A DNA stretch of 63,427 bases, from positions 1 to 63,427 of the forward strand of contig BQJN01000007.1 in the NCBI GenBank assembly GCA_021604725.1, written 5' to 3'. Below, piece by piece: positions 8,801 to 16,366 of this stretch (positions within the stretch are counted from its first letter, which is position 1; the number at the start of each line of letters is the position of its first letter). The notes beneath the pieces were generated by a model, which was not told the origin of the DNA, searched no databases, and saw only the letters and a program-made list of their open reading frames with translations. The position numbers and the translations under genes are program-made. The DNA comes from Lysobacteraceae bacterium. GTDB lineage: Bacteria; Pseudomonadota; Gammaproteobacteria; Xanthomonadales; BQJN01.

Positions 8801-9026
8801 TCGTATTTCGCAAGTGGGTGTGTTAGGTGCGCCGGATATCTTCGAAGAATCGGTGCCGCAGTTGGACTTTGTGTTCTCGCAGGCGTTTGCTGATGATTGG
8901 AAGTTCAAGCTCAAGTTGAAAAACATTCTGGACCCGACCATCAAGTTCACTCAAGGAACAGAGCTCACGCGCGCTTACAAAAAGGGCCTCGAGGTGAGTG
9001 TCGGCGTGGAATGGAAGCCAGAATAG
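5865..9026 (+). CDS. TonB-dependent outer-membrane receptor with N-terminal carboxypeptidase-regulatory-like domain
   Basis: A 1053-aa receptor. ATG 5865 (AGGAG 8 bp upstream) is preferred to the in-frame TTG at 5844. Order: signal peptide (about 1-24), an unassigned N-terminal beta-rich segment, a carboxypeptidase-regulatory-like fold (about 146-230, GVVVSTETREPVAGARVFV), a plug domain (about 250-361, with VRGLGERYSSTLVNGA and GEFGGGTVQLRT), and a 22-strand-type barrel to the C-terminus (LEVSVGVEWKPE). It would take up a bound substrate using the TonB complex encoded upstream. The substrate cannot be read from sequence; the Pho-box context suggests a phosphorus-containing compound. The last residue is Glu rather than the usual aromatic. 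Confidence 0.92.
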   Translation: MRLITAVLLLGLSLTLPDSASLAQDQPDPVELSVVVLDEGAPVFGAVIDVDGFGRTPTNRFGAALIKFPANPEMGQTLSIFRSGLDMAGDTPTPAAVARLATTQPGEQLQIIVALGEGLDPIIDIESSVSDASSSTGLQVTQTLANPGRLLGVVVSTETREPVAGARVFVSGNAIDIRTDQQGQFAVDLNTGTYSLSVLHAEHSTQTVHNIEVTSEQDSTVEIELTPAGLELPEFVVLEPYIEGSLASLVDERRGSTAVTDVLGAEQISKAGDSDAASALKRVTGLTLVDGKFIYVRGLGERYSSTLVNGAAVPSPDPTRRVIPLDLFPTDVLEAIIVQKTFSPSMPGEFGGGTVQLRTRGIPDGFLFKLGGSLGYTDGTTGERGLRYQGGDRDRWGFDDGSRAMPASMQQALGDGTFLKPENPFLPGEGFSAEQIEQFGEDLSGVFDITSERLPVDFGSAMSLGNRFDFDNDVSVGFLTSVRYDQSWDNRFEIRRQYRASDDGLVLFKDFEVQRTLRNIELSGFFNLGVEFGDDHSLLATTLYTRLTEDEARITEGFDGNVTSRFNKLQWTENELFGQQLLGKHVFEPLGGLRLDWLYTTADATLDEPMTREYRYDDFGDDGSFQFSLAADNNVIRFSELEDNSDSFNLDLGLPIEIGDNVLMDVTTGGVYLDRDRQSSIRRFKYNATGPDARNPDVLALPSLEEILTPDRIGRNGFVLSEVTRATDAYFARQKLEAAYANIDLTLWETIRLSAGARNERNLLSSTTFAVGQPDAPPVVSTLDEDDILPAAGITWFATDDSQLRFAYSETLSRPEFRELSPAAYTDPVLDAEVVGNPELITANITNYDLRWETYFSPTESVSVALFYKQFTNPIEVIRLPGSGVLTLDNALGAENYGIEAEVYKELGFLAPWLDYFYTSANVAWIESEIELTNEQAASLTSQTRALQGQSPYVVNFQFGYDNDDKGREATLLFNLFGDRISQVGVLGAPDIFEESVPQLDFVFSQAFADDWKFKLKLKNILDPTIKFTQGTELTRAYKKGLEVSVGVEWKPE

Positions 9027-9082
9027 GACGCAACCGTAGAGTTTCCTTCCGCATCGAGGCGCAAATTTCAGAATGATGACGC

Positions 9083-9138
9083 TTGTCATTTTTCTGAAAC
9101 ATCACTTTCACGGTTCTGTCATTTGACCTGCCTAGCAT
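9083..9138 (+). promoter_or_regulatory. Predicted strong PhoB promoter (two tandem Pho boxes) for the beta-helix protein
   Basis: Four half-sites sit exactly 11 bp apart: TTGTCAT (9083), CTGAAAC (9094), CTTTCAC (9105) and CTGTCAT (9116-9122). A -10-like TAGCAT (9133-9138) starts 10 bp after the last. Spacing and phase match a double Pho box replacing the -35. The leader to the ATG at 9270 is about 120 nt. This is the most regular of the Pho sites in the window. Confidence 0.8.
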
Positions 9139-9269
9139 GGCCAATCGTAGCGGCGGTCGACCAAACATCCGGCCTTTATGCTGCTGGTTTGGCCTGAGTG
9201 TCGAGCCAAAGATCGGCGACATGAAGTCAACGATCAAAAGAAATTTCAAACTCCCACGAGGTTTTTCAA

Positions 9270-11156
9270 ATGAAACTCAAGCACGTATTTGGCCAAACCG
9301 CATTGGCGGCTGGTTTGATTGCCGGTCTGGCACTGCCTGCGCACGCGGCATTCCGCATTACCGAGGCATCTGTTGATGGCGGTTGGGCTGACCCACGACC
9401 GGCCGGATCTTCCAACGGTATTGAATTTGACTTCGTTCCCCTGGATAACAAGGGCAACGGCGTTCTGGGCTTCGGTGCGTTCATGAATCGCTCGACCGAA
9501 AATCAAAGCGGCAGCTATGCTGAAACTGATTTCTGGCTGTTCGGTGCCGGCGCTGTTACTGAGAATCAGTACAGCATGAGCACCACCATGTTTGTATCAA
9601 CCGGCGGTGACTATTCAACCTCGCCGGTATCTACCAACACCTTGAATTCGGTTGGTACTTTGTCCGTCGAGTTCTACACCTGCAACTTCGCGATGATCGA
9701 ATTTGATGTCGATGAAGCCAGCGATGTGGCACAGGCGCTTGGCTTGACCGATGCGACCTGGGATTACGTGGCACCGACCAACGTCAAGCAGCCGCATGAA
9801 TGTCCGTACCAGGCCGTCGCCGAAGACTCACTGGCTGCTGGCCTTCCTGGCGTAGAAGTCGACGCCGCGCAGAACTGCCCGGCTGGCACCGTACGTGGCA
9901 CCAGCCGCTCCTGTGTTGTTCCTGGTGACACCTACACCACCGACCTTTGGTTCGGTAACTACAACACGGTTGTTCTCAATGGCAACCTGGTCGTTGGTAC
10001 TGACCAGGGCCCGACCGGCGAAGACGGTGTGACGCTTGAATTCGAAGCCGGTAGCTGGATTACCAATGCCGATGAGCAGGCCGCACTTCTGGTAGAGCGT
10101 GGCAACAAACTGGTTGGTGTCGGCATGCCGCAGTTCCCGATCGTTTTCACCGCACTGGAGCCGACCCCGGGCAAGATTGGCGGCATCGCAATTCACGGTC
10201 AGGGTGTTGTAAACGGTTGCGATCTCGGACTCGTTGAGTTCTGCGAAAACACCTTCGAAGCACTGCCTGAGTTCACCTACGGCGGCCCCGACTTCTACGA
10301 CGATTCTGGTGCCATGAAGTACTGGCAGATTCGTTGGGCTGGTCGTGCCGTATTTGAAGACAAAGAGTTGAATTCGCTGACGCTGCTCGGTGTTGGTCGC
10401 GGCACTTACATCTCTCACATTCAAATCGTTGGTGCTCTGGATGATGGCATCGAGTGGTTCGGTGGTGCGGTCAACGTCAAAAAGTCGGTCTACCTGGGCT
10501 GCGGCGATGAGTGCATCGACATCGATGAAGGCTACCGCGGTGTAGTCGACCACTTCATTGCCATCCAGGACGGCGGCATCGTCACCGGTGGTGAAGGCTC
10601 TGAAATCTCCAACAATGGCTCTGACGTCGACGCATTGCCACGTACCCATGCGGTACTGAGCAACGGCATCTTCCTGAACCGTGAAGTTGGTGGTCTGCCG
10701 GGCTCAAACGGCTCAGGCTTTCGTTTCAAGGAAGGCGGCCTGACCGAACTGTTTAACGTAACGATCGAAGGTTACCCCAGCGGTATCCGCATTGATTCTG
10801 ACACCGACGTTCTTCTCGGTGCCGATGCTGGACCCCACTATGTCGCTCTGGTCGGCAATGGCGAAGACTTCAAAAACGATGACGCTGGTTTGCTGGCAGC
10901 TGCCTTCAGTGCAAACGCAGGCAACTTCAACGCTACCGTTGGTGCTGCCAACACGCAGTCAAACGGCTTCCCTGGAGCGGGTTCAGTTCTGCTCGGCGCA
11001 GGCATGCCTTACGGCGACCTGGCTGCTGAGATCAATGACAACACCGTTGTCGCAGATCCGATCAACTCTGAGTACATCCCGCCGAACCCGAACGTAGGGC
11101 CGGCTGGAAACTGGGGCAACTGGACCGCCGGTTGGACCTGGGGCTTGAACGACTAA
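9270..11156 (+). CDS. Exported right-handed beta-helix protein of unknown function, predicted Pho-regulated
   Basis: A 628-aa protein with a clear signal peptide (MKLKHVFGQTALAAGLIAGLALPAHA). The N-terminal third is beta-rich with four or more cysteines. The middle (about 240-530) looks like a right-handed parallel beta-helix, with repeating GVGRGTYISHIQIVGALDDG, VYLGCGDECIDIDEGYRG and GSGFRFKEGGLTELFNV turns. The C-terminus ends in a Trp/Gly-rich tail (NWTAGWTWGLND). I do not recognise a named family or catalytic triad. The acidic, Asp/Gly-rich loops could bind calcium. A double Pho box drives it and it follows the TonB receptor, so a role in binding, processing or presenting a phosphorus compound outside the inner membrane is inferred. 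A terminator follows at once. Confidence 0.8.
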   Translation: MKLKHVFGQTALAAGLIAGLALPAHAAFRITEASVDGGWADPRPAGSSNGIEFDFVPLDNKGNGVLGFGAFMNRSTENQSGSYAETDFWLFGAGAVTENQYSMSTTMFVSTGGDYSTSPVSTNTLNSVGTLSVEFYTCNFAMIEFDVDEASDVAQALGLTDATWDYVAPTNVKQPHECPYQAVAEDSLAAGLPGVEVDAAQNCPAGTVRGTSRSCVVPGDTYTTDLWFGNYNTVVLNGNLVVGTDQGPTGEDGVTLEFEAGSWITNADEQAALLVERGNKLVGVGMPQFPIVFTALEPTPGKIGGIAIHGQGVVNGCDLGLVEFCENTFEALPEFTYGGPDFYDDSGAMKYWQIRWAGRAVFEDKELNSLTLLGVGRGTYISHIQIVGALDDGIEWFGGAVNVKKSVYLGCGDECIDIDEGYRGVVDHFIAIQDGGIVTGGEGSEISNNGSDVDALPRTHAVLSNGIFLNREVGGLPGSNGSGFRFKEGGLTELFNVTIEGYPSGIRIDSDTDVLLGADAGPHYVALVGNGEDFKNDDAGLLAAAFSANAGNFNATVGAANTQSNGFPGAGSVLLGAGMPYGDLAAEINDNTVVADPINSEYIPPNPNVGPAGNWGNWTAGWTWGLND

Positions 11157-11205
11157 GTTCATGGAAAACGCTTCAGCCGCCAGGCTGGAGTGATCGAGAG
11201 GCAAG

Positions 11206-11232
11206 GGCCATCCTGTTCGCAGGGTGGCCTTT
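11206..11232 (+). terminator. Rho-independent terminator after the beta-helix gene
   Basis: A ten-pair stem, GGCCATCCTG/CAGGGTGGCC (one G-T pair), with a TTCG tetraloop is followed by TTT. It ends 50-75 bp after the stop codon. Confidence 0.85.
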
Positions 11233-11298
11233 GTCACTTGTAGAGACTCTAGAACCAGCGCAGACTATAAGTATGACGAGATATGGAGGGCTTGTTAT

Positions 11299-11808
11299 AT
11301 GAAGGCTATTGACCGCAATGACGCGCGCACCGCTGACCTTTTTGAGCGAACCATAGGCCTTACTGTCGCATTCGGAATTCTGTCACTGGCTGCCGATATC
11401 GCCGTGGACGGCACTGCGCAACCGCTGCTGATTCTGGTCTATGTTGGTGCGCTGTATTTATTCCTCGCACTGTTGGCTCAATTTGCTCCTGGATTGGTTC
11501 GAGTGGCCGCAGCAATCTTGACCCCACTGTTCGGCTCTATCGTGATTGGCTGGCTCGTCTCGGCGGGTACTACCGTTTGGGAGTTGCTGCCGTTGCTCGG
11601 CCTGATGACCGTCTTGCCCATTGTGTTCTGGCGCACCTTAACGAATCTAGGTAATGCCAATGGTCAACCCCTTGTCGATACAGGCTCGGAACACGGAGCC
11701 TCTTTCAAGACCAGCGTCACTAGACGAACCAAACGTCGCGCCATTCGTCGCAAAAACGCCAAAGGATGGATAGCCACTCGACTAAGAAACGCCGGCTGGC
11801 GTGGGTGA
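11299..11808 (+). CDS. Small unrecognised membrane protein
   Basis: A 169-aa protein. ATG 11299 has GGAGGG 8 bp upstream and is preferred to the earlier in-frame start at 11224, which would lie inside the preceding terminator. Four hydrophobic helices are visible (about 19-38, 44-65, 68-90, 97-115), followed by a strongly basic C-terminal tail (about 135-169, RRTKRRAIRRKNAKG) predicted to be cytoplasmic. I do not recognise a family. It stands alone between a terminator and a repeat block, with no Pho box seen upstream. Confidence 0.65.
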   Translation: MKAIDRNDARTADLFERTIGLTVAFGILSLAADIAVDGTAQPLLILVYVGALYLFLALLAQFAPGLVRVAAAILTPLFGSIVIGWLVSAGTTVWELLPLLGLMTVLPIVFWRTLTNLGNANGQPLVDTGSEHGASFKTSVTRRTKRRAIRRKNAKGWIATRLRNAGWRG

Positions 11809-11820
11809 GCCGGCATCAAT

Positions 11821-12256
11821 GCCGAGTGCCTTGAATGGCACTCGGCGCCGGCGAACGACCGCACATGGATGTGCGGGCTGGGTGCGGTCCATGGACGGTT
11901 GTTGCCACATACTCCACCTATTCGCTACTTCCCAACGCCTTACTCCCGTCAACTAGGGCATCAATGCCGAGTGCCTTGAATGGCACTCGGCGCCGGCGAA
12001 CGACCGCACATGGATGTGCGGGCTGGGGCTGCCTACAAAGCTAAGCGTTGCGCCAGGGATGGCAGCTTAAAGCCTAACCTACATCGTCATGCCCGAGAGT
12101 GCCTTGAATGGCACTCGGCGCCGGCGAACGCATGGATGTGCTGAAGTAGCAAAGCTGAAGCAGCCGTCCTTGGCGAGGCCATTCACTTCGAAACAACCCC
12201 CAGCCTTGCCGTCCGTGGCAAGGCGTTCAGCGGGATCGAGTGCCTTGGGGCACTCG
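11821..12256 (+). repeat. Cluster of family A hairpin repeats, both orientations
   Basis: Plus-strand copies begin at 11821 (truncated), 11966 (near full length, to about 12064) and about 12091 (lacking most of the second stem). An inverted copy occupies about 12190-12256. In these copies stem 1 is extended to GCCGAGTGCC/GGCACTCGGC and stem 2 becomes CCGCACAT/ATGTGCGG, or, in the inverted copy, CCTTGCC/GGCAAGG, while the linker CGGCGAACG stays constant. No gene is seen here. Confidence 0.8.
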
Positions 12257-12657
12257 CTCTCAATCCGCTTCACCCTCATCCGTCTGCACCTAACGCGCAG
12301 CCACCTTCTCCCGCTTCGCTCGCGACCTCGCTGGGAGAAGGGAGTTGTCCGTGCGGACGCTCCAATGTAGCACCAAGGTGCCCACGCACCGCTAGAGCAT
12401 TCCCTTCTCCCGCCACGGAGGCTGTCGCGAAACTACAGCCTCGCGCGATACATGGACGTATCGCCATTTCTATGGGTTTTAACCCATTGCAATGTAAGGG
12501 TTTCGAAAACCACGCTTTTCGGAACCTGTGTGTTGCTAGCCCAGGAAGGGCTATTGCAACACCCGCCACCGAGAGAAGGTGGGCGCGCGATCGGCGCGGT
12601 CGGATGAGGGGCCCGCGCTGGTCGTGGACTCTGTGGTAGGCGGCGCTAGCACCGACG
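12257..12657. repeat. Non-coding stretch with inverted CCTTCTCCC motifs and further hairpins
   Basis: CCTTCTCCC (12304-12312), its inverse GGGAGAAGG (12333-12341) and TCCCTTCTCCC (12401-12411) can pair alternatively. GTTGC...GCAAC flanks an AGCCC/GGGCT hairpin near 12530-12560. No ORF here has convincing coding character. It looks like a stack of degraded repeats between the repeat cluster and the next Pho promoter. Confidence 0.5.
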
Positions 12658-12697
12658 CTGTCACCAAACCGAAACCCCACCGTCATCTGCCTTGAAC
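12658..12697 (+). promoter_or_regulatory. Predicted PhoB box upstream of the glycosyltransferase
   Basis: Half-sites CTGTCAC (12658-12664), CCGAAAC (12669-12675) and CCGTCAT (12680-12686), plus a weak CTTGAAC (12691-12697), lie in strict 11-bp phase. AT-rich sequence after 12697 (TTGATTACTGAT) could provide the -10, but no clear hexamer stands out. It is weaker than the other Pho boxes here. Confidence 0.6.
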
Positions 12698-12740
12698 CTT
12701 GATTACTGATCATCGCGGCATGAAAAACCGCAACAACACA

Positions 12741-13877
12741 ATGAAGCTGGCGATTGTCAGCGAGACCTACACCCCAGAGATTAATGGCGTTGCATTGACG
12801 GTTGCATCGCTGGTCGACAATTTGTCTCGGCTGGGTCACGACGTACTGTTGATTCGTCCACGTCAGTCGGGTGAGCCGGTCGACACCACGTCGCCACAAG
12901 AATGCACGGTACGCGGTGCCCCGATTCCGGGATACAGCAATCTGCGCTTCGGGTTGCCATCACCAGGGCGGATGCGCAAAGTGCTGACCAAACAGCGTCC
13001 AGATGCCATGTATGTGGCGACCGAGGGTCCATTGGGTTGGGCCGCGGTTCAGGCCGCAAACGCTTTGGGGATACCGGTGGCTACCGGTTTTCATACGCGT
13101 TTCGATATCTACTCCGAGCATTACGGATTCGGATTTGCCATGCCACTGGTCGAGTCCTGGCTGCGACGCTTTCACAATCGAGCTGCAACCACCTTGGTGC
13201 CAACGCGAGCATTGGCTGAGGAACTTGAACAACTGGGTGTGGTGAACACCACCCTGTTGGAACGGGCGGTGGATTGCAAACGATTCTCTCCCGGCTACCG
13301 GTGCCGCGAGGTTCGAAGCTCATGGGGTGTCAACGATGCAGATCCCGTCTGGTTGCACGTTGGCCGGCTGGCGGCTGAAAAGAACCTTGAGCAGATGTTT
13401 TCGGCCTGGCAGCTGGCGTGTCAGGACAACGAGCGGCCACCTCGGCTGGTGATTGCCGGAGACGGCCCGATCCGGCAAGGCCTGCAATCCCGACACCCTG
13501 ATGTTTTGTTTCTGGGGCAACAAACGGGAATTGATTTGGCCCGAACCTATGCCTGTGCCGATGCATTTTTGTTCCCGTCACGTTCCGAGACGTTCGGCAA
13601 TGTGGTGCTGGAAGCGTTGGCCTCCGGGCTGCCGGTGGTGGCCTATGATCAAGCGGCTGCCGGTACCTTCGTGCGCGATGGAGTGACCGGCTATCTGGCT
13701 CCCAGCGATCAGCGCAACGGATTTCAACAAGCCGTTTCCAAACTATTAAACGCCAATGCCAGTCTTGACCGCGAGTACGCAAGGCTTTCGGTGACTCGCT
13801 TGCGTCCAATTGATGTTGCCAGACGCTTCGCTGAGATATTGCGTAGTTTGCGAGGCGGCGAGAGCATGGCGGCATAG
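12741..13877 (+). CDS. GT4-family glycosyltransferase, likely lipid glycosyltransferase
   Basis: A 378-aa GT-B fold enzyme if started at ATG 12741, where the typical MKLAIVSETYTPEINGVA Rossmann strand begins. ATG 12720 is an alternative, and the in-frame TTG at 12699 would overlap the promoter. It has a glycosyltransferase-4 N-domain, then WLHVGRLAAEKN and a GT1-type C-domain with the EX7E motif in SETFGNVVLEALASGLPVV. It closely resembles mannosyl/glucosyl-transferases acting on diacylglycerol. With a Pho box upstream and a PAP2 phosphatase 10 bp downstream, it most likely makes glycolipid to replace phospholipid during phosphate starvation. The exact donor and acceptor cannot be read. Confidence 0.85.
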   Translation: MKLAIVSETYTPEINGVALTVASLVDNLSRLGHDVLLIRPRQSGEPVDTTSPQECTVRGAPIPGYSNLRFGLPSPGRMRKVLTKQRPDAMYVATEGPLGWAAVQAANALGIPVATGFHTRFDIYSEHYGFGFAMPLVESWLRRFHNRAATTLVPTRALAEELEQLGVVNTTLLERAVDCKRFSPGYRCREVRSSWGVNDADPVWLHVGRLAAEKNLEQMFSAWQLACQDNERPPRLVIAGDGPIRQGLQSRHPDVLFLGQQTGIDLARTYACADAFLFPSRSETFGNVVLEALASGLPVVAYDQAAAGTFVRDGVTGYLAPSDQRNGFQQAVSKLLNANASLDREYARLSVTRLRPIDVARRFAEILRSLRGGESMAA

Positions 13878-13887
13878 GGATCAAACG

Positions 13888-14394
13888 ATGAGTGAAGGGA
13901 CCATTGACGTACGATTGATTCGACGACTGAATGGCTACGCCTGCTCCAGCCGTTATCTGGGCCTGATGCGACTGGCCAGTCGCCTGGGCGATGGACCGAT
14001 TTGGTACATACTCATCGCCGCGGTCACTGTTGGCGAGAAATTCGCTGGCTGGACTGGCGTACATCTGGCCTTGCTAGGGCTTTGCAATACACTGATTTAC
14101 TACACGCTGAAAGTTTCGCTCAAGCGTGCTCGACCGTTCGCTACACACCAGGGGATACGCGCTTTAGCCGAACCTATGGACGCCTACAGCCTGCCTTCGG
14201 GCCACACCATGCATGCGGTCGCGTTCGCCATCGCAGCCAGTAGTTTTTATCCGGCCCTTGCACTGGTACTGGCACCATTTGCCGCGCTGACAGCGGTGTC
14301 GCGGGTTGCACTGGGCTTGCACTATCCCAGTGATGTCTTGTTGGGGGCAATCATTGGGGCAGCCACAGCCGCGGTGTCGCTCAGTCTGGTTTGA
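13888..14394 (+). CDS. PAP2-family membrane phosphatase
   Basis: A 168-aa polytopic protein with the full PAP2 signature: K75-x6-R82-P83 (motif 1), PSGH at 103-106 (motif 2) and SR-x5-H-x3-D at 138-149 (motif 3). It would dephosphorylate a lipid phosphate such as phosphatidic acid or undecaprenyl pyrophosphate at the membrane. The ATG at 13888 follows the glycosyltransferase stop by 10 bp. In this pair, making diacylglycerol for the glycosyltransferase is the simplest role (inference). It converges with the DUF47 gene, 22 bp away. Confidence 0.88.
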   Translation: MSEGTIDVRLIRRLNGYACSSRYLGLMRLASRLGDGPIWYILIAAVTVGEKFAGWTGVHLALLGLCNTLIYYTLKVSLKRARPFATHQGIRALAEPMDAYSLPSGHTMHAVAFAIAASSFYPALALVLAPFAALTAVSRVALGLHYPSDVLLGAIIGAATAAVSLSLV

Positions 14395-14416
14395 TTGCGG
14401 CCGAAGGCGTCAAGGC

Positions 14417-15088
14417 TTACCGAGAAATCAGCAGTTGCAGCGTGCCGCCTACGCTTTGCGCCTCATCGCCGATTTCACCCAGCGTTTCGACAATTCGATA
14501 GAGGAACATGACGTCGATAGGCGGTAGATCCTTCTCTATTTTGAACACGGCTTTTCGCGTTTCCAACACCAGCCGATCGATTTCTGACTCGATCTCACCG
14601 AGTTTGTCGATCATCTCCTCAACCAGCTTGGCCTCGCGCCCACGAAACCCGGTTTCGACCAACTCATCGAGTTCGCCGACCAATTTTCGTGTGTGTGCTG
14701 TGGCCTCTACTGTGCGATTGACCAGCGCCATGAACTGACCCTGGATCTGATTGGGAATGGCCATTTCCCGGCCCAGACAAAGCCCTGCAATGTCTCGCGC
14801 ACGGTTTGCAAGGCGGTCCTGCACCGTCACCATTTTCAGAAGGTCCTGGCGTTGCACCGGCAGGAACAAGCGGGCGGTGAGGGACTGGCGCAGCGCACGC
14901 TTGACTTCATCAGCCGCCACCTCTGCGGCGGCGATCTGATCGTACAGATCGTTCGCTCGGCTAAGATCTTTCGATACCAGGGACTCGAAGAACGGGGTGA
15001 GAAGCATTACGCAACTGGTGACCCGTTCGATATGGTCTTGCAGCTGTGGAAATGGCGATTTGCCGAAAATGTCGCTGATCTGGGTCAT
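14417..15088 (-). CDS. DUF47/TIGR00153 PhoU-like protein
   Basis: A 223-aa all-helical protein of the DUF47 (UPF0111) family, distantly related to PhoU. ATG 15088 (MTQISDIFGKSPFPQLQDH) matches the family's usual N-terminus; a TTG at 15145 gives an unlikely 19-residue extension. Typical family features are FEALV-like helices, KMVTVQDRLANRARDIAGL in the centre, and a C-terminal LYRIVETLGEIGDEAQ. These proteins usually lie next to a PitA low-affinity phosphate transporter and are thought to modulate it, but no pit gene is adjacent here. No Pho box was seen directly upstream. Confidence 0.88.
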   Translation of the reverse strand: MTQISDIFGKSPFPQLQDHIERVTSCVMLLTPFFESLVSKDLSRANDLYDQIAAAEVAADEVKRALRQSLTARLFLPVQRQDLLKMVTVQDRLANRARDIAGLCLGREMAIPNQIQGQFMALVNRTVEATAHTRKLVGELDELVETGFRGREAKLVEEMIDKLGEIESEIDRLVLETRKAVFKIEKDLPPIDVMFLYRIVETLGEIGDEAQSVGGTLQLLISR

Positions 15089-15147
15089 GAGCCTGGTACC
15101 GCTGGAGTCTGCGGTAATGCTCTCAGGAAGTGATATGCAGTACAAGT

Positions 15148-15183
15148 AAAAAAGCCCCTACCATTTCGGTAGAGGCTTTTTTT
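15148..15183 (-). terminator. Rho-independent terminator after the porin gene
   Basis: A long stem (AAAAAGCC.CTACC with GGTAG.GGCTTTTT) has T-runs on both strands, so it could act in either direction. It separates the porin gene from the DUF47 gene. Confidence 0.85.
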
Positions 15184-15230
15184 AACGGTCCTTGTTACCC
15201 ATGGCTGGGTTGCCCGTATTGAGCGACCGA

Positions 15231-16322
15231 CTAGAAGTCGTAAGACATGCGCACTTGAAGAATCTCGGGCGAGTCGCCTCCGGAAACCTCATCCAAGTCG
15301 GTGACCACGTAGTTGGCCATGAATCGCAAATGCGATGTGGCATAGTAGTTGACGCCGAAGGTATAGCCTTCACCTGAACCACCCATGATGTCCTTGTCGG
15401 TCAGGTCCAGTGAGCTGACGCGACCGGCGATCTCCCAGGCGCCACGGTCAGAGGCAGGTTTGACACGACCGAATGAGGCGTTTTTGCTGTTGTAGTTGCG
15501 AGACTCACCGGTCAGGAAGTATGACGCGTAGAGATAGCCACCGCTGAAAGACAGGTCAGGCTGATTTTCGCGGTTGATGTCTCCAATGGCGTATTCACCT
15601 TGCAGCGAAAACGGTCCAGCAACCCATGCGAATTCAGGACCGTAAGTGAACGTGTCGTTGACACCGGTGATCGGGCCGGTATCGAGGAAGCGAGTGTCAT
15701 CAACATGGGCTTCCGGTCGTGATCGAACTCGAATGGTGTCGCTGTCGGGGTTTTGTGGCTTGACCTGAAAACCGAGGTGCAGCAGTGAGGATTCGTTGTG
15801 GTACGGCAGCCAGGTAGCGCGACCCGACAGGCCGCTGCCTTTGACTTCGCCATTGGCTTCGTCGGTGAAGGCTGATACACCTACGGTAAAGTTGCCACCA
15901 CTGTAGAGGTAGCCCACACCGGTGCGTCGTCCTTCAGCGATACCTACAGTGAGTCCTCGCTCCATGAAAGTGATGTACTTGCTGCTGGTCAATTCCTCAA
16001 GGCTATAGAACTGCTTGAAGTTGCCGATTGTTACCGTGCCCTTGTCGAAACCGGTGTACTGAATGTAGCCGTCCTTCAACTCAGCGTCACCGCCGGCGAA
16101 GTCAAACTGCAACTTGTATTTCCAGTCGGCAGCCAGGTTGCCTTTGGCAAACAGGCGAGCACGTCGGACCTCGACACCGCTATCGAGCGGCGTAATGTCT
16201 TCAAAATATTTGGCGGCATCCAGCATCAAGCGACCGCCGAAGTCGACGGTTGGATAGTCGTCTGCGGTCGCGGTGCCAGCGAGAAGAATCAAGGGGATGG
16301 CGCTAACATATAGATGTTTCAT
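15231..16322 (-). CDS. Phosphate-selective porin (OprO/OprP family)
   Basis: A 363-aa outer-membrane barrel. The start at 16322 gives a good signal peptide (MKHLYVSAIPLILLAGTATA); longer versions of the frame lack one. The mature start DYPTVDFGGRLMLDAAKYFED, the RRARLFAKGNLAADWKYKLQFDF segment, repeated amphipathic strands and a terminal Phe (QVRMSYDF) are typical of the OprO/OprP family. It would let phosphate or polyphosphate cross the outer membrane. A three-half-site Pho box lies 45 bp upstream, and pstS is the next gene upstream on the same strand. Confidence 0.88.
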   Translation of the reverse strand: MKHLYVSAIPLILLAGTATADDYPTVDFGGRLMLDAAKYFEDITPLDSGVEVRRARLFAKGNLAADWKYKLQFDFAGGDAELKDGYIQYTGFDKGTVTIGNFKQFYSLEELTSSKYITFMERGLTVGIAEGRRTGVGYLYSGGNFTVGVSAFTDEANGEVKGSGLSGRATWLPYHNESSLLHLGFQVKPQNPDSDTIRVRSRPEAHVDDTRFLDTGPITGVNDTFTYGPEFAWVAGPFSLQGEYAIGDINRENQPDLSFSGGYLYASYFLTGESRNYNSKNASFGRVKPASDRGAWEIAGRVSSLDLTDKDIMGGSGEGYTFGVNYYATSHLRFMANYVVTDLDEVSGGDSPEILQVRMSYDF

Positions 16323-16366
16323 AAGTATTGCCGAAATATGACAGTTAATAAGATGCTGCGCACTAT

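Noticed and set aside
9828..10649. 273-aa minus-strand ORF
   Set aside because: Antisense to the beta-helix gene, which has a signal peptide, promoter and terminator in the other direction.
12304..12411. CCTTCTCCC/GGGAGAAGG hairpins as terminators
   Set aside because: No T-run follows in either direction and no gene ends nearby.
13330..14064. 244-aa minus-strand ORF
   Set aside because: Antisense to the glycosyltransferase and PAP2 genes with complete motifs; its composition is Arg/Pro-rich, typical of a shadow frame.
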